This document shows, piece by piece, positions 48,501 to 62,190 of a stretch of 64,000 bases of DNA. The stretch is from positions 12,634,440 to 12,698,439 of the forward strand of contig NC_135571.1 in NCBI RefSeq assembly GCF_964340395.1. The letters run 5' to 3'. The position numbers and the translations under genes were made by a program. Each line of letters starts with the position of its first letter. Within the stretch, counting starts at the first letter, position 1. Under the pieces are notes generated by a model, which saw only the letters and a list, made by a program, of their open reading frames with translations, had not been told where the DNA came from and searched no databases. Source of the DNA: Glandiceps talaboti. Its lineage: Eukaryota; Hemichordata; Enteropneusta; Spengelidae.

Positions 48501-48832
48501 TTTAAACGGGTAGATTTTTTTCTTAATCTGTGCCAGATTCAAGAATGAAGGTATAGACGTTATTAAAACTAAAACGATGAAATTACAACCGATGTGTACA
48601 AAAACAGATGACGTGGTCGTTATTCACCTTGAATTTTATACATTAGTGTAAAAAATCGTCATGTAGGATACTTTAAATTTACGCACGAAAAAATAATTTC
48701 CCAACATATGGCTTTCCGCTGTACACTCAGAATTTCACTGTGTTACATGACATTTATGTACACGTGTACGTACCTCAGGCTTTAAAAATCAATCATATAG
48801 CTTACACAATGTAATTATATTAAACGTCCCTA
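45536..48832. other. Probable intron 1 of the coiled-coil gene, no feature seen
   Basis: 3.3 kb with no supported gene, TIR pair or tandem array. There is a short A/G homopolymer at 46807-46824 and short ATA runs near 47962-47990. Confidence 0.35.
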
Positions 48833-49963
48833 CCTGTGTTCTGACTGATGTCGAAGCTCGTGTTAATCTGCTTTCTATGCGTCACTCGTGTATTGGGAAG
48901 AAATCGCTGACTTGGTGACTAATAGTTTGTGATGAGATGTAGAATATTTGCTCAGTGTCTATACCGCGAGGCAAATACTACCCTATGTACCATATGACGT
49001 CACTCATAAACAATGGACTCTAAACATGTCACTGCAAAATGTTGATAAGGTACGTGAAGCGGATCTCAAGCTACGGAGCACTGCTCAGATATGAACGGTG
49101 ACGGTATAATGTTTCACCTAAAACGTTAACGATGGCTTGGGAATATTCTAACTGATATTATAATTATTGTATGCTTTAGTATAATATCGCTCTGTAAACG
49201 TGCCAGGTGGAGAGAAAAAATGAATACAATATTTACATTTGTATTTTATATTTATCTTCATCCGTCGTATTTGTAGAAGCACTTTGAATTCTTCTTACTG
49301 ATTAGCTATGATTAGTTGAGTTTCGGATGAGTTTCATTTTCGTTAAAGCGCTTCAAAAAACCCTAATTTTTTTAAGTACGGAATTTTTTTAGCTTGAGAA
49401 CTCTATGAATTAAAAACATTTGAAACAAATTAATATAGAATACTTGAAACTTAGGCTTCACTAGTTATATTGCAGTGTTCTTCAATAGTTCATTTTACAA
49501 TCAAATGATTTAAAAGAAATATATCCATGAATATTTCATATAACTAATTTTTTTAACCGTCCAATGCAATGTGATGTCAGGCAATCTACATGCGTCTCTA
49601 ACTCTCTCGGCTAACGATACTGAAAAGCGCCATCATCGGTAAGAAAAATAGTTCTTTCGTTGACAGATTACACTATTTTATCGAAAAGTATGTGTCCTCA
49701 TAAGAGTACATTCCGACTGTCTATGAAATATAGCATGTACTCCAAATAATGACAACATATGAACAAAATTATGAATCAAAATACGAGCCCAAAGTCTCGA
49801 AATATTGAGATAAGTCTTCGGCAATGTTCGGTCAACTTCGTAACTAGCGAAGCGTATCTGGGAGAGCACATCAAAACATTGATCTTCTTCCGGGTTCGCC
49901 AGGCCAGCGTAAATAACTTGATATTGTACACAATTATTCGATATTAAACCACCGTACATCACT
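48833..49963. promoter_or_regulatory. Divergent upstream region of the coiled-coil gene and SVIP
   Basis: A minus-strand donor at 48832 (ACAG/GTAGGG) suggests a non-coding first exon for the gene at 40598-45287. SVIP starts on the plus strand at 49964. The roughly 1 kb between would hold both promoters. TGACGTCA-like TATGACGTCACTC is present near 48995. No TATA box could be fixed. Confidence 0.3.
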
Positions 49964-52380
49964 ATGGGTATATGTATGCCGTGTTTAAATAGTTCTAGCA
50001 GCGATTATGATAATCCTGACCCGGTAAGTTACGTAAAAGCTAAATAATTTCTATGTTTTGGGAATATTATTCGTTTCATCGCGTCAACCATGCGTCAACA
50101 TTGTCGTTTCGACCATCCGAAGTATTACTATCACCCACGTCGGTGATACTTCATGTTGAGACTGACATGTTGATGAACTCGTCATTATGGGAACACGTAT
50201 AACGTTTACAGCTTATGTTGTAACATCAATTCGACATATCCGAGAGGTTGAGGGGGGAGGAGGTACTCTTTTGCTGACATGTAATCTACACCCCCTCATC
50301 TCCCTATTGTTGTTCTCTAGCTTTTCTACTGCCAGTGACTGATATTACATTTTAATTTTACACATCTTTAAATATATATTTTATTTAAAGCAATAGGTGG
50401 GTTTTTGTTCTCAAAATTATATGCATAGTGAAGATTTGTCCTGCTTGCATATGTAATCATAACTTAGGACTCGTTTCTGATATTTAATGATGATGTCATA
50501 ATATACACATTTAATGATGATGTCATAATATACACAGTTAATGATGATGTCATAATATACACATTTAAAATGATGATGTCATAGTATACACATTTAATGA
50601 TGATGTCATAATATAGACATTTAATGATGATGTCATAATATACACATTTAATGATGATGTCATAATATACACAGTTAATGATGTCATAATATACACATTT
50701 AATGATGTCATAAGATAATTTGATGATGTCATAATATTAATATACACATTTAATGATGATGTCATAATATACACATTTAATGATGATGTCATAATATACA
50801 CATTTAATGATGATGTCATAAGATACATTTGATGATGATGTCATAATACATACCAAACAGTGTTTCTAAATCAGACATGGCCTTTACTATGAATAAAAAT
50901 GAAGACAAAGTAAAAAAAAAAAGTATGTTTTTATCCGTAGGATACTAGGCGACAACAGCAAGCAGAAGCAGCAATGAAAAGACAACAACAGGTACATGTA
51001 ACTATGTAATTCCTCTATTATTGTTGAAAATTAATTTATTAATTTATTTAAAAACAGTTTAGACAGTCATTGGGTAGCCTGGAATCCATGTTGATGGGGA
51101 TTGGAAATTTTGCATTCCCTACCATCATCCTCTAGAGGGGAAAACAAAATTCAAAATTCTGTGATAGCCTGGAGTCTATGCTAGTGATTGGGCAGACTAT
51201 AAATGTATATACCAAACATAAACATACATACATGTTTGACCATCATCATATTTTTTTGTGTTCGATTCCCAAATGTCTGCCCTTTTCAATCATAAGACTG
51301 TGAACAGAAACTCTAAACTTTAATAGTTAACTAAAAATAAGTTTCCTCTCAATCATGAGGTATAATTTTTTTTCTTAGTTGTAAATTAGGTATACATATC
51401 TCTGAATATAAAAAGGTTGTTAAATAATTTCTAAATGTTGTATATTTTCTGTTCAGGCCGAAGCAAGAGGTATAAAAGACCCTGAAGGGTTGAAAAGGAA
51501 ACAGCAACGACAAGCTGAAGCAGAGAAGAAAGCAGAGGAGGTTGAAAAGGAAGGTGGTGGAGGCGGGGCAAATTTAACGGTAAAATAGTATTAATATGGT
51601 AGGGCTGGCATAGATGTTTGCATTGTCTCAGAGTGAGAATAAAATCATTGTTAAAGGCCAAGGTTTCAATCCCAGGTTCCCGTATTAGTGTTATCTTATC
51701 AGGAGAGCCATAACATATTCTGTTAATTCTTGCCCAAACTGTGACTTTAAGGTTATGAAAACTGCTGATAACCCAACCCTCCTCCAAGTTTATTTAAGGT
51801 TCCATGAACTTGCAGTGTTGTTTTGGGACTTCCAATGTTTACACTATGTTGATCACAGGGTGATTAAAACCGCAAAGCAGAGGAACCACTATCACCCACT
51901 TGTGTAATCTACCACATTGAAGAACAAGAGATATAGTTTGCATCTATCTTAGTAAACCGAAGGCAGGCTTGCCAGTGTCGTACGGTAACAGCTCGAATCT
52001 TGGTGTTGAATTCAAACATTCTTACTAAACCTGTAAGTTTGAAACATTAGTGGAAATACAACAGTTGTGGTAGGCACAACATAGTCTGATAATTTGAAAA
52101 CTTTCAACTGCAAAACTGTCAGTTTTGTTCAATCTATGATAGAGGGCGCTATTGATAAGCCGAGACCTTTTGACTGCAAACTGTTAGTTTGTTCACTCTA
52201 CCATAGAGGGCACTGTTTGCAGTTGAAAGCTTCAGTTTGTCAAATTATGTTGTGTATTGGTTGAAATGTTAGTCCTCAAAACTTGTAAGTTTCATTTCAA
52301 GATTATCATTCAATATCAGTTTCTCACATTACTGTATACTATAGTTCATTTTTTTGTTGTTGCAGTGGCAAGTTGGCTAG
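49964..52380 (+). CDS. SVIP: Small VCP/p97-interacting protein
   Basis: Four exons, 49964-50023, 50941-50991, 51457-51579 and 52366-52380. All introns are phase 0 with GT/AG borders, giving 82 residues (human SVIP has 77). The N-terminus MGICMPC matches the SVIP MGxCxPC pattern: Gly2 for myristoylation and two Cys. Exon 2 carries RQQQAEAAMKR, which fits the VCP-interacting motif R-x5-AA-x2-R. Exon 3 is charged and helical with GIKDPE where vertebrates have a GILD-like stretch. The end GGGGANLTWQVG corresponds to the vertebrate GG-x-LRW end. SVIP is known to bind the N-domain of p97/VCP on ER and lysosomal membranes and to inhibit ER-associated degradation. No lesion is seen. Confidence 0.9.
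50478..50850. repeat. 27-bp minisatellite in SVIP intron 1
   Basis: About 13 units of TGATGATGTCATAATATACACATTTAA type, some shortened by 3 to 10 bases. Each carries TGATGTCA. Confidence 0.95.
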
Positions 52381-53935
52381 AGAAGACACAGTTGGGAAAA
52401 TAGCAGTACAAAATAGAAGTACACATCAAGAATTTGAAGATAAAATGTTGATGTAATCAGTGTTTCTGTTAAGCTTCAGATACTGTGGTGAGATCACCCA
52501 TACTTAATTCTCTGTTTCTCACCATAACACCTTAACAAGTGTTAGATCGGTTGATCTGTTGGTTAAGAATTTAAAAAAAAGCATAAGTAAACGAACATGT
52601 TGGTGATACACAGTTGAGTATTGTACTTTAAATTCTGAATGACTTAGAAATGACAATTAAAGTCAGAGGAAATCTTTGAACTATTTATCTCATTAAAGAT
52701 TCCAAAGTTTAGCAATGAATGATAGCTGTAGGTCAGATATACGCTTGTAGGGTCATCATTGTGATCTTTCCTAATTCTGCCATAGAGGGCACTATTTAAA
52801 AAAAAATTTCACTAGATTGTAGAAATGTAGGGTTGGTCTGGTCACAAGAAACACAGAATTAAGTATGACCGCCCTGATAAAATGGAACTCATCTGGTCAA
52901 AATGACAAAGATTTCCAAACTTTGTAATATATATAGTTAAAAGGGGAACCAAAGTAAATTCCCAGGAGAGCTGTATATGTACTTATAATCCTTAAATCAG
53001 ACACTAGTAATAACATTTATTGGATTACTGTATATATACATCAAACTGGTATGAATGTAATGAGTCAAGTTTTGTATATTTTACTTTTCAAGAAATTCAC
53101 CATTCGGAGATTTAAATTTTGAACTGTTGATACTTCTTTGTCAAAATATAGGAGACTGAAATATATCTGTATAACAGACCTAAATTTTCACTCAAGCTAA
53201 AAGAGTTTGAATGAGATTAGAGAAAGCTATAGCACTATGTCCTTTAATTTCATCTCAACTTGAATCATTAGAGAAAGAATTAGAATTAGACCCCTTAACT
53301 TAACTTAGTATGTAATCATTAGGGGAAGTAAGACAGTTCGACCCTCTAACTTAAATCCAAGTTTTGTCCCCTTTATGAGGAAAAGTCAGGGTTAGACCCT
53401 TTAACCGAAACACCATTTGTAAAATGAGGAAAAGTAATAGGGTGAGACCCCCTAACTTAATAAACCTTATTTGTACCTTGGGAAAGTAAAAGGACCCTCT
53501 AACTAACTCACAATTTCTATCATTTTTATCAAGAAATTTGTAGTGTTCGAATTTTTGTATTTAACAGTAAGTGGACTCGTGCGCACTCTAAGCTAATGTG
53601 AATTTGATGTGCCACAATTACTTTTGGTCCAACAAAGATTTGATGTTCCCCTATCTTTTACTATTGGGGGTGGGGGGGGGGGGGGGCTGGGTGGCTCACA
53701 AGAAAACACAATTGTTGTGTTTTTATTAGATGGTCAGTTTGCCTATGTGGTATTGAACCATCTTTAACCCTATCTAGCTCAATGAGAAATGATGAACCTA
53801 AAGTGGTTCATGCAAATGAGTAAACCTCAACTGTTGCAATGATGTAAATAATGTATAAATAGCATACTGATATGACCCTAATAAACATTACTCTATAATT
53901 GGGTAGATTTTTATGAATGATTAGATTAATAAAGA
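52381..53935 (+). other. Probable SVIP 3' UTR and downstream flank
   Basis: AT-rich sequence after the SVIP stop, with AATAAA at 53880 and again near 53931 as candidate polyadenylation signals. It also holds a G-run near 53666-53687 and several gaccctNNaactta-like short repeats at 53290-53500. No other gene was seen. Confidence 0.4.
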
Positions 53936-54189
53936 CATGGTGTTAATGACTGTGTGGGTGGTTTTGATTGACTTTGAAATTTCATCTCATGACCTCATTA
54001 AGGGTCACCACTTGAGGGCGCTCTGTAGAAATAACATAAGGTTGTCATAGTAAAGCTGCTTTATTAAAACCAACAAAAGAATAAGTTAAAATTGATTTAG
54101 AGAAAAGACAACACAGGCTTTCCAAATCATCCAAATAGCATAATTATACAAGCACCAGTACTATTTAAAAAATTGGGGGAAATAATGGC

Positions 54190-54345
54190 AGTTTTGAATG
54201 TTTTGACTCATATTTCGAACACAGCAGAACCAGTGATGTAGACACTTGCTGTCGTGACATAGACGTGCATTGTCATGACATAGAATGACCAGAATATATA
54301 TTCCATATTTTTTGTTGAACCTGGCTCGTGCATGGTGTAATGAAT
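54190..54345 (-). repeat. Dispersed repeat R5, inverted partial copy
   Basis: Reverse complement of part of 30640-30800 (ATTCCATATTTTTTGTTGAACCTGGC). Confidence 0.7.
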
Positions 54346-54464
54346 GTTATACAATATTTCAATTGAGTAATGTTTTTCTCAGGTGTTGACGTAATTTTTT
54401 GTAAATGTTATTGCAGCTTCTTTATAATAAATAAGATAGTGAAATATCAAATTATTTTATTCTG

Positions 54465-54553
54465 CAGATGGTTTTGTTTGCACAACTTGACTTCTTAGGT
54501 TCAGTAGTGCTATAGGCATGGAAAAGTGTGTGTGTCTGTGTGTGTGTTGTGTG

Positions 54554-54584
<31 letters not shown>

Positions 54585-54640
54585 GTGTGTGTGTCTGTCT
54601 GTCTGTGTATGTGTGTGTGTGTCTGTCTGTCTGTCTGTCA

Positions 54641-54700
<60 letters not shown>

Positions 54701-54800
54701 GTTTGTATGTGTAAACTTAAAGTCAAAAATCACTTGACCAATTACCATGATGTTTGATGCATATATAACCCAGGGTGTCTACTTGGGAAATTGTTCAAAT
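54465..54800 (+). repeat. Partial copy of repeat R6 with (TG)n and (CTGT)n
   Basis: Starts like 42455 (CAGTAGTGCTATAGGCATGG), followed by a long (GT)n/(CTGT)n array at 54525-54705 and sequence diverging from the other copies. Confidence 0.85.
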
Positions 54801-56025
54801 TTGTGTTAAGATATAACTTGTGTGACCCATAAATGATATGATGATGTAATTCATCATATGTATCAAAAATGTTCAGGAACTCCCTACTTTACAATCATCT
54901 GTTCTAACATTGTCAGAAGACCTGCCATGCATCATGGGAAATGTGATAATAAATACTAATCAATTTTTATTGCAAACAATGTTGACATATTGTTTGTAAC
55001 CCAAAATAATCAGTTCATAGTTACCCTGACCATTGTGGGAGGTTAATTTTATCAGTAGCTCCAGATTAGGTATTATGATAACCACAGATAATCCCATAGT
55101 CCTTTGCATCTGAGCATGCTCAGTCTGGATTGCAAGTTCCCTATTGTAATGTCATAGAAGGTATGCATTGACATTAACAACATTGTACTGGAATGTGGTT
55201 GTACAATAGTTTTACATATATGCTTCATCAATATTTCATTTGTCTAAAAAGTGTCTAAAATAAACTTTTTTTCAATATTATCCTACACTAAATTATCTTT
55301 GTAACTGAACGACGTACCTAGCATAGGTTTAGCAACAAAAGGGTGCCGCGTTAAGATTTGTTAGGGTGACTTTTTTTTGTTTCTCATCTCCAGTGGAATA
55401 GTCAGGTGGGGGCGGGCGGGCGAAATAAAAAAAAGGGGGGCAAGGAAAAAAATCTGTATTTTTTCAGTTCTATTCTCTGTCCTTTCTGTCCTGTCAGTCT
55501 CTCTACAACTTCTTTTCTCTTCTCTTTATTGAATTCCTTGTTACAGGTCTCTTTCCTTCATTTTAGCAAGATTGACAAGTCCGTAGAACAACTTTGTAAG
55601 AAGATGAATACTTATCATCCTGATGGGTGTATATCTGTAGCCATGAACTATTGTGTGATTTTATCAGGAGTACTAATACATTCGTCCTATTAATCAAAGT
55701 GGCATCGACATCGCTAGCAATGTTTTCAAGTTATCCAATTTGAACTTTAGCATGAACTTTTTGAAACACTTGCGTGATTGTCATCAGTGTGCTAGATGAA
55801 TTTTCATTTATATAAATCATTACTTCTATGAAACATTTTTCTTCAGTGTGAACTTGTCAAAATAATCCACCAGATAACATGTAAACATTTCTAGAACTCA
55901 GTACTCCTTTGGGATTTACTGTATAAAAGTAATAATGTAAACATCGGTAACATGCCATGCAAGTCTTGGTTGACCTTGCAGTACGGTATACATTACGCGT
56001 CTTCTGTAACTTGAGTGTTGTTACT
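54801..56025. other. Non-coding, no feature seen
   Basis: No supported gene. Simple A/G-rich stretch at 55408-55450. Confidence 0.35.
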
Positions 56026-56100
56026 GAGGCCAAAAAAAAATATCTGGTTCTGGTCAGGGTAAACTTTCTAAAGTGGTGCGACGACGCGATTTTTTTTTCT

Positions 56101-56133
<33 letters not shown>

Positions 56134-56399
56134 AAATTAGTAAATACACATTTGTTGACACTTTACATACTCTGTTCTATCATATTTATCTCTTGAAAAA
56201 CTTCCTTTTTCTTCGAAGCAGTTAGGCTTTGTATTTAAGCAGTCTTGGCATGTAGGGTAGATTTCAGCTGCTTGTTCTCCTGATATCAGGAATAAATAAG
56301 GAACGGGAAAGCAAAAATTATCGGAAAAAAAGGATCGACGAGGGTATTCAGGGCACGCGCGCGCTGACCAGAACCAGATGTATATATTTTTTTGGCCTA
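56026..56399. mobile_element. MITE family M1, copy 2
   Basis: Inverted ends AGGCCAAAAAAAAATATC...GGTTCTGGTCAG and CTGACCAGAACC...TTTTTTTGGCCTA. A long T-run at 56103-56131 lies inside. Same TIR family as 27582-27922. Confidence 0.78.
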
Positions 56400-57774
56400 A
56401 TGTTAGCAATAGGCAATAGCAAGACGTTGTTGCATAGTGTCGACACCGACAGATTTACATTCAAACATTCTACTGCTGAAACTATTTAAATGATCAGCTA
56501 TCACTGCTCTTTTTGAGTCATTTTGTACAATTTTTCTAACATCCATGCCTAAAACCTGTGTTTATGACACAATTGAAGCTTGTAAGTTGTAACAAACATC
56601 GTGAGCCTATGCTACGTGAATCTGTGATAATTTCGTTTATTGCACATACGCGGTGAACAAAGAACGTCTTCCAACTTCCAAGGTCATGAAACGCATTACC
56701 ATTACGGAGTTGGTCATTTCCCCGATGATACAACTGATTTAAAGCTAAAAACTGGTCAATTTTTTTTGGATTTTTTGAGGAATGCAATATGCCTTTTAGC
56801 AATTTTTAAGCATAATTTTGAAAATGATAGAAATCTTCCGAGCTAATTGCAGCAAAATGTACCGCGCGACGGCATTTAATAATTTCGAGCCCTGTCCCTC
56901 AAACCTCAACGACTTCAGCCAAGAAAGACACATGCTGCTCCGACGACATCACAAAGCTAAAGGGGTGGGGGTGGGGGTGGGGTGGATAGACGCTATGAGG
57001 AACGTTTGATGTTCGTTCGAACCTTACAATCTTGCTGTTTTGAACTCAGGGGTCGGTCGGAAAAAAAGTGTTTTTTTTTCTGATGTCGGAGTTGCAAATT
57101 AGGGTCGGTCGAGAGATGAGAAACAGAAAAATAAAAAGGGACGCCTTTATTTGCTTGTGCATAGAAAGGAGTGTGGCTTGATAGATCAGCCGTTGCTGGC
57201 GCTCTTCTCATCCCTTCCAAAGACGATCAAAGACGTTTTACAGTCAAGTGGCAATTGATGTTGAATACTCATTTAATTTGGAAAAAAAAACTAATTTAGC
57301 ATTTGATAATTCTTGTCAATGAAATTGTACATGTAGCTAGCGAATATGAGGAGTGGCGAATCTGTCCTCCCCGGTACCCCGGGGCAGTACCATGCAATTG
57401 CCAGCTATGTATTGCAGGGGTGTGGCCATCATCAGACCCCATTTCAGACCTATTTTGACCAAAAACCAACCCCCCCCCCATTCTACACCAGGTTGTTAGA
57501 AGATCGAATTGTAGACCAAAATGCATTTGTCACGTGATTAGTTCCATGTTAAAGAAATGATGGATCGCAGAATGTACGAAAAAGAAACATCCCATAATAT
57601 CTCGGACCAAGAGCTAGAATACGTAAGGCAGAGCAGGCCATGAGTATTTTCAACTCGTATTGAAAATGCTGTCATTCCACTTATGCTATAGAGTGGCGGC
57701 TGTCATTCCACTTGTTTTACAGTGCAGAGGGTGTCATTCAACTAACTGGATATAGAAAAGGTTGTCATTCCACT
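56400..57774. other. Non-coding, no confirmed gene
   Basis: Contains a G-rich GGGGTGGG tract at 56960-56985. The stretch at 57415-57490 resembles the reverse complement of the 433-bp tandem unit at 58497 (CCATCATCAGACCCCATTT...ACCAAAAACC). No gene is supported. Confidence 0.35.
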
Positions 57775-57777
57775 GTT

Positions 57778-57860
57778 TACAGATACAGATACAGATACAG
57801 ATACAGATATAGATACAGATACAGATACAGATACAGATACAGATACAGATACAGATACAC
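57778..57860. repeat. (ACAGAT)n microsatellite
   Basis: About 14 hexamer units, preceded by three imperfect copies of GTCATTCCACTT-type sequence at 57670-57775. Confidence 0.95.
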
Positions 57861-58496
57861 ACTATAAATGCTGTCATTCGTTTTCCGTCATTCGGGTTGT
57901 CATTCGTTTTAGGGTCACCCTTAACTTTCACAAGAATTCATCATTTTAGAGACTTGAAAATATTTGTGAACGGTGATTTAGTAATTGAGCAAGTTGTGTT
58001 ACTCGTTTACCTTGTCACATCACTTGTCAAACGATGTCACGTGACCTTCGACTTGGGTCAAATCATCCGCTTTCTACCGAAAATCTTGAACGGACCATGT
58101 ATTTTTCTTAATATTTATAGCCATTTCAATTATGTGTAATATACCTTTTTAATGTCATAATGGTATTAAACCTTTCTTAAAAATTTTCACCCTATGCTAA
58201 TTTGAGATGGTAGTGTATTTTAAGATGTGAAATGTTTGCCAAGATAGTCAAAAATTACCTTAAAACTCCAAATCTCCCTTACTAATGATACTACCACTTT
58301 TCACAATTTTCTTAAATTTTGTTTGGTCTAAAATGGGGACCTGGAAGGAACTCCTTCGACTAGTTCGGAATTTCCCCGTGAGTTTACTCGCTGCACTGGT
58401 TGACACTTTCATATCGGTGACTATGAGATAGCACACACCCTGAAATGCTTGTTTTTAGATATAGTCCCATAAAATGTTGTTATGTCCCATAAAATA

Positions 58497-59345
58497 TTAT
58501 GTTAGCTGCGCATGTGCAACACTAGTCATCGGTCAACTATGCGTTCAACATTCATGACATTGACCTAAATAAACATGGAGTCTTCTAAAAATCTGAACGG
58601 TCTATTGGTTTTGGGTCAAAATTGGTCTAAAATGGGGTCTGGGGATGACAGCATTGGCACCACATCCCTACCAGACCTGGTCAGTGGTACCCCCCCCCCC
58701 TCCCCATCCCCCGACCTTCCTGGTCCTCAACTGAGGACACTAGAATCCTGGGACTAGAATACCCCACTAACAGCTCAGTAAGTCTGCCACAGATGATGAA
58801 CTCCTGTGAACGTTGTACAGAGAATTGTATAAATGCGGGTACAATGTAAACATTGAAATGGTTGTATAGATTGCTTCTTTTTTTTCGCTATTAATATTTG
58901 TCCCTATTTTGTATTCTGACGACACGTTGTTATGTTAGCTGCGCATGTGCAACCCTCGTCATTGGTCAACTATGCGTTCAGCATCCATGACATTGACCTA
59001 AAATGGAGTCTTCTAAAAAAACTGAACGGTTTAAAATGGGGTTTTGGTTTTGGGTCAAAATTGGTCTAAAATGGGGTCTGGGGTTGACAGCATTGGCAAC
59101 ACATCCCTACGAGACCTGGTCAGTGGTACCCCCCCCTCCCCATCTCCCGCCCTTCCTGGTCCTCAACTGAGGACAATAGAATCCTGTGACCAGAATATCC
59201 CACTCACAGCTCAGTAAGTCTGCCACAGATGATGAGCTCGTGTGAACGTTGTACAGAGAATTGTATAAATGCGGGTACAAATAAATGATTGTTTAGATTG
59301 CTTCTTTTTTTCGCTTATTTGTCCCTATTTTGTATTCTGACGACA
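58497..59345 (+). repeat. 433-bp tandem duplication
   Basis: Two copies starting at 58497 and 58930 (TATGTTAGCTGCGCATGTGC). They share GGTCTAAAATGGGGTCTGGG, GACCTGGTCAGTGGTACC and TGTACAGAGAATTGTATAAA. Copy 2 has an extra AAAATGGGGTTTTGG. A short frame in the first copy is broken in the second, so no gene is claimed. Confidence 0.9.
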
Positions 59346-60227
59346 CGGCCGTGAATGTGAATTGGTAAAAGTATGCCCCTCCCCTTTCGACAGACGTACC
59401 CCTTAGTGATTAATGTTAACGACTGGTTGGATGTGATAACCATCCGTTATTTACCGCCATTGTGTACACAGACGTATATCTGGTCCAACGGTTTGACATT
59501 TCCGTTTCTAAGACAGTCTGTCAGAGATATCCGAGGTGTGGAATAGAAGGGAAACATCAATATCCTATTATTTTGTCGATATCAATATCTATCAGAATAA
59601 GGAATTATTCAAGTTCTTCGATATCGTTTCTGGTGGAAAAATACTGTGATTGGTACTACAACAGGATTCCGTTAACGCAGGTACGTTAGGGACCGGTCTG
59701 TTTCTGTGGCTGGGGGTGGGGGTCGGGGTCAGTTGGTGGATTTTTCCATCGAGGCTATGAAAAGACACTGACCCCTATCTGGACTAAATACTTTGTAAGA
59801 TACAAGTAGCAGCGACTACACAGGGTAAGTATAATGACAAAGGAGTTTGAACTGAAAACACGTGGTAGGGCCCTACCGTATGTACCGAGAATAACCAATA
59901 AATATTGGGTGGGGCTTGACTAGAAGCAAATGTATGTACGTTGTATGTTTTTGACTATACATAATGGATTTCTTACATTATTTCATGTCAAGTAAAATAA
60001 AATATACTATACTACACTACGTTGTGCTATTGTGTACAAAATACAACAAATTAACTGCACGAGACAGCTGTAAAACGTGTCAATACAAAATGCACATGCA
60101 TGATTAGTCCTGGTTGCAGATGGTACACAGGTCTACATTACTGACGTGATCATGACCCCCAACACAAGGGACGACTTACAATAATCTTGAACTATGAGCT
60201 ACTTTAATAATTTACAATAATAAATGA
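59346..60227. other. Non-coding, no feature seen
   Basis: No supported gene; GGGGGTGGGGG-type run near 59712-59728. Confidence 0.35.
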
Positions 60228-60263
60228 AATGTATGTATGTATGTATGTATGTATGTATGTATG

Positions 60264-60297
<34 letters not shown>

Positions 60298-60311
60298 TGT
60301 ATGTATGTATG

Positions 60312-60345
<34 letters not shown>

Positions 60346-60379
60346 TGTATGTATGTATGTATGTATGTATGTATGTATG

Positions 60380-60413
<34 letters not shown>

Positions 60414-60427
60414 TGTATGTATGTATG

Positions 60428-60461
<34 letters not shown>

Positions 60462-62190
60462 TGTGTGTATGTATGTATGTATGTATGTATGTATGTATGT
60501 GTGTGTGTGTGTGGGGGGGGGGGTGAACCAATGCCTGTATGGATGGATGGATGAATATGTATTCACATGTTAATATGTACAGACAGACTTCTCTTTCACC
60601 ATTGGGACTACATGGGGCACATGTTAAAATTGTATATACCGGTAATACATATATGCCTATGTCAGTTCAATATTTTATGTTGAATATCTATTTGCCACCC
60701 TTACACCTATCTCACTAGAAACAAAGACGTTGTGCTATGATAATTTATAAAGTATTATGGTTTAATTTTCACTGAAATGAAGAACTAACACCAAACCATA
60801 CATATACATATACATGTACAGATAATACAATAAATTATACAATAATGTGAATTTTATGAATAGATATGAACATCTGAAAATAATCACTGTACTAATTGTA
60901 TTTGTCTGAAACATAAAATGACAGTTTTACCATGTGTGTAATGATTCTGAAAATGTATGATAATATTCACTATTTCTTTGAGTTAAAAATCCATTTCAGT
61001 GGACTGTGGGTGACGATGACCTATTTCCAGTAATTAATTCCATGGCCAACACAAGACACCATTGAAGTGACCTAATTTCTTAAATCCTTTCAACTGTTAA
61101 TACCACCAAGTATATTCTATAGGGAGCTACACAACCACCTTTTGTTTGTTTACCGAGTGGTGGGGGATATATCACTGGGGCTATAGAGTACATGTGTATT
61201 GACCTAACACCAAACTATACATATACATGTACAGATTAACAATTATACAATAATGTGAATTTTATGAATAGATGTGAATATCTGAAAATAATCACTGTAC
61301 TAATTGTATTTGTCTGAAACATAAAATGACAGTTTTATCATGTGTGTAATAATTCTGAAAATGTTTGATAATATTCACTATTTCTTTGAGTTAAAAATCC
61401 ATTTCAGTGGACTGTGAGTGACAATGACCTATTTTCAGTAATGAATTCCATGGCCAACACAAGGCAGCATTGAAAATGACCTAATTCATACATTCCTTTC
61501 AGCTGTTAATACCATCAAATATTTTCTATAGGGGCTACACAACCACCTTTTGTTGGTTACAGGATGTTTGAGATATCTCAATGGGGCTATAGACTACATG
61601 TGTATTGTTCTCAAGTTGTTTATGATTTACATGTGACATAAATGATGAATACAAAGTGAACTTAAAAGGGCAAGCAGATACAACATGTACTGTGTGTATG
61701 CATATATAATGAAGGGCTATGGAGCATGTCACTTGCTATTCTCAAGGACACTGGATTGATTGCTGTAGCCCTAATTTCAGGGCAGAGTAGCTATTATGGC
61801 TGCAGTAAATTCAGATACTCAATAAATTGTGATGTGTAAAAATATTTTCATACTTTTCAGTACTGTTTCCTCTTCCTGGAGTGATTTACTACAAAATCTT
61901 TCACTTGTTGCAAGTTTACATTTAAAATATACAGTATTTCTGTATATTTGATGGAGTTGGGATACGTTTTTGCTATTTCAGTTACTGTCATTGACATGAC
62001 AACTTAGTATGCATACTAATTTTAGTGTACTTCATCTATATTATGTTTGTTGTCATTATGCGGTGACCTGAGTCAGGTCATCTCTGAGGTCACCATAGTG
62101 ACTTCAGAAGGGATTACTGCCCTCAAATATTCACTTTTGTGTAAAAACTCATTAATATTCATAAACCAGGGACTAAGAAATTGAATCCTC
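60228..62190 (+). repeat. Microsatellite-headed dispersed repeat R6, copy 2
   Basis: Long (GTAT)n at 60228-60512, G-run and GATGGATGGATGAATATG, followed by the body matching 42670-43985. The body is partly duplicated in tandem inside this copy: about 60770-61200 is repeated at 61200-61560 with the same order. Long frames over the (GTAT)n are artefacts. Confidence 0.88.

Noticed and set aside
60224-60573. Long open frames reading MYVC repeats (and its complement)
   Set aside because: They are produced by the (GTAT)n microsatellite. The same happens at 17178-17428, 19804-20081, 42413-42766 and 54457-54757.
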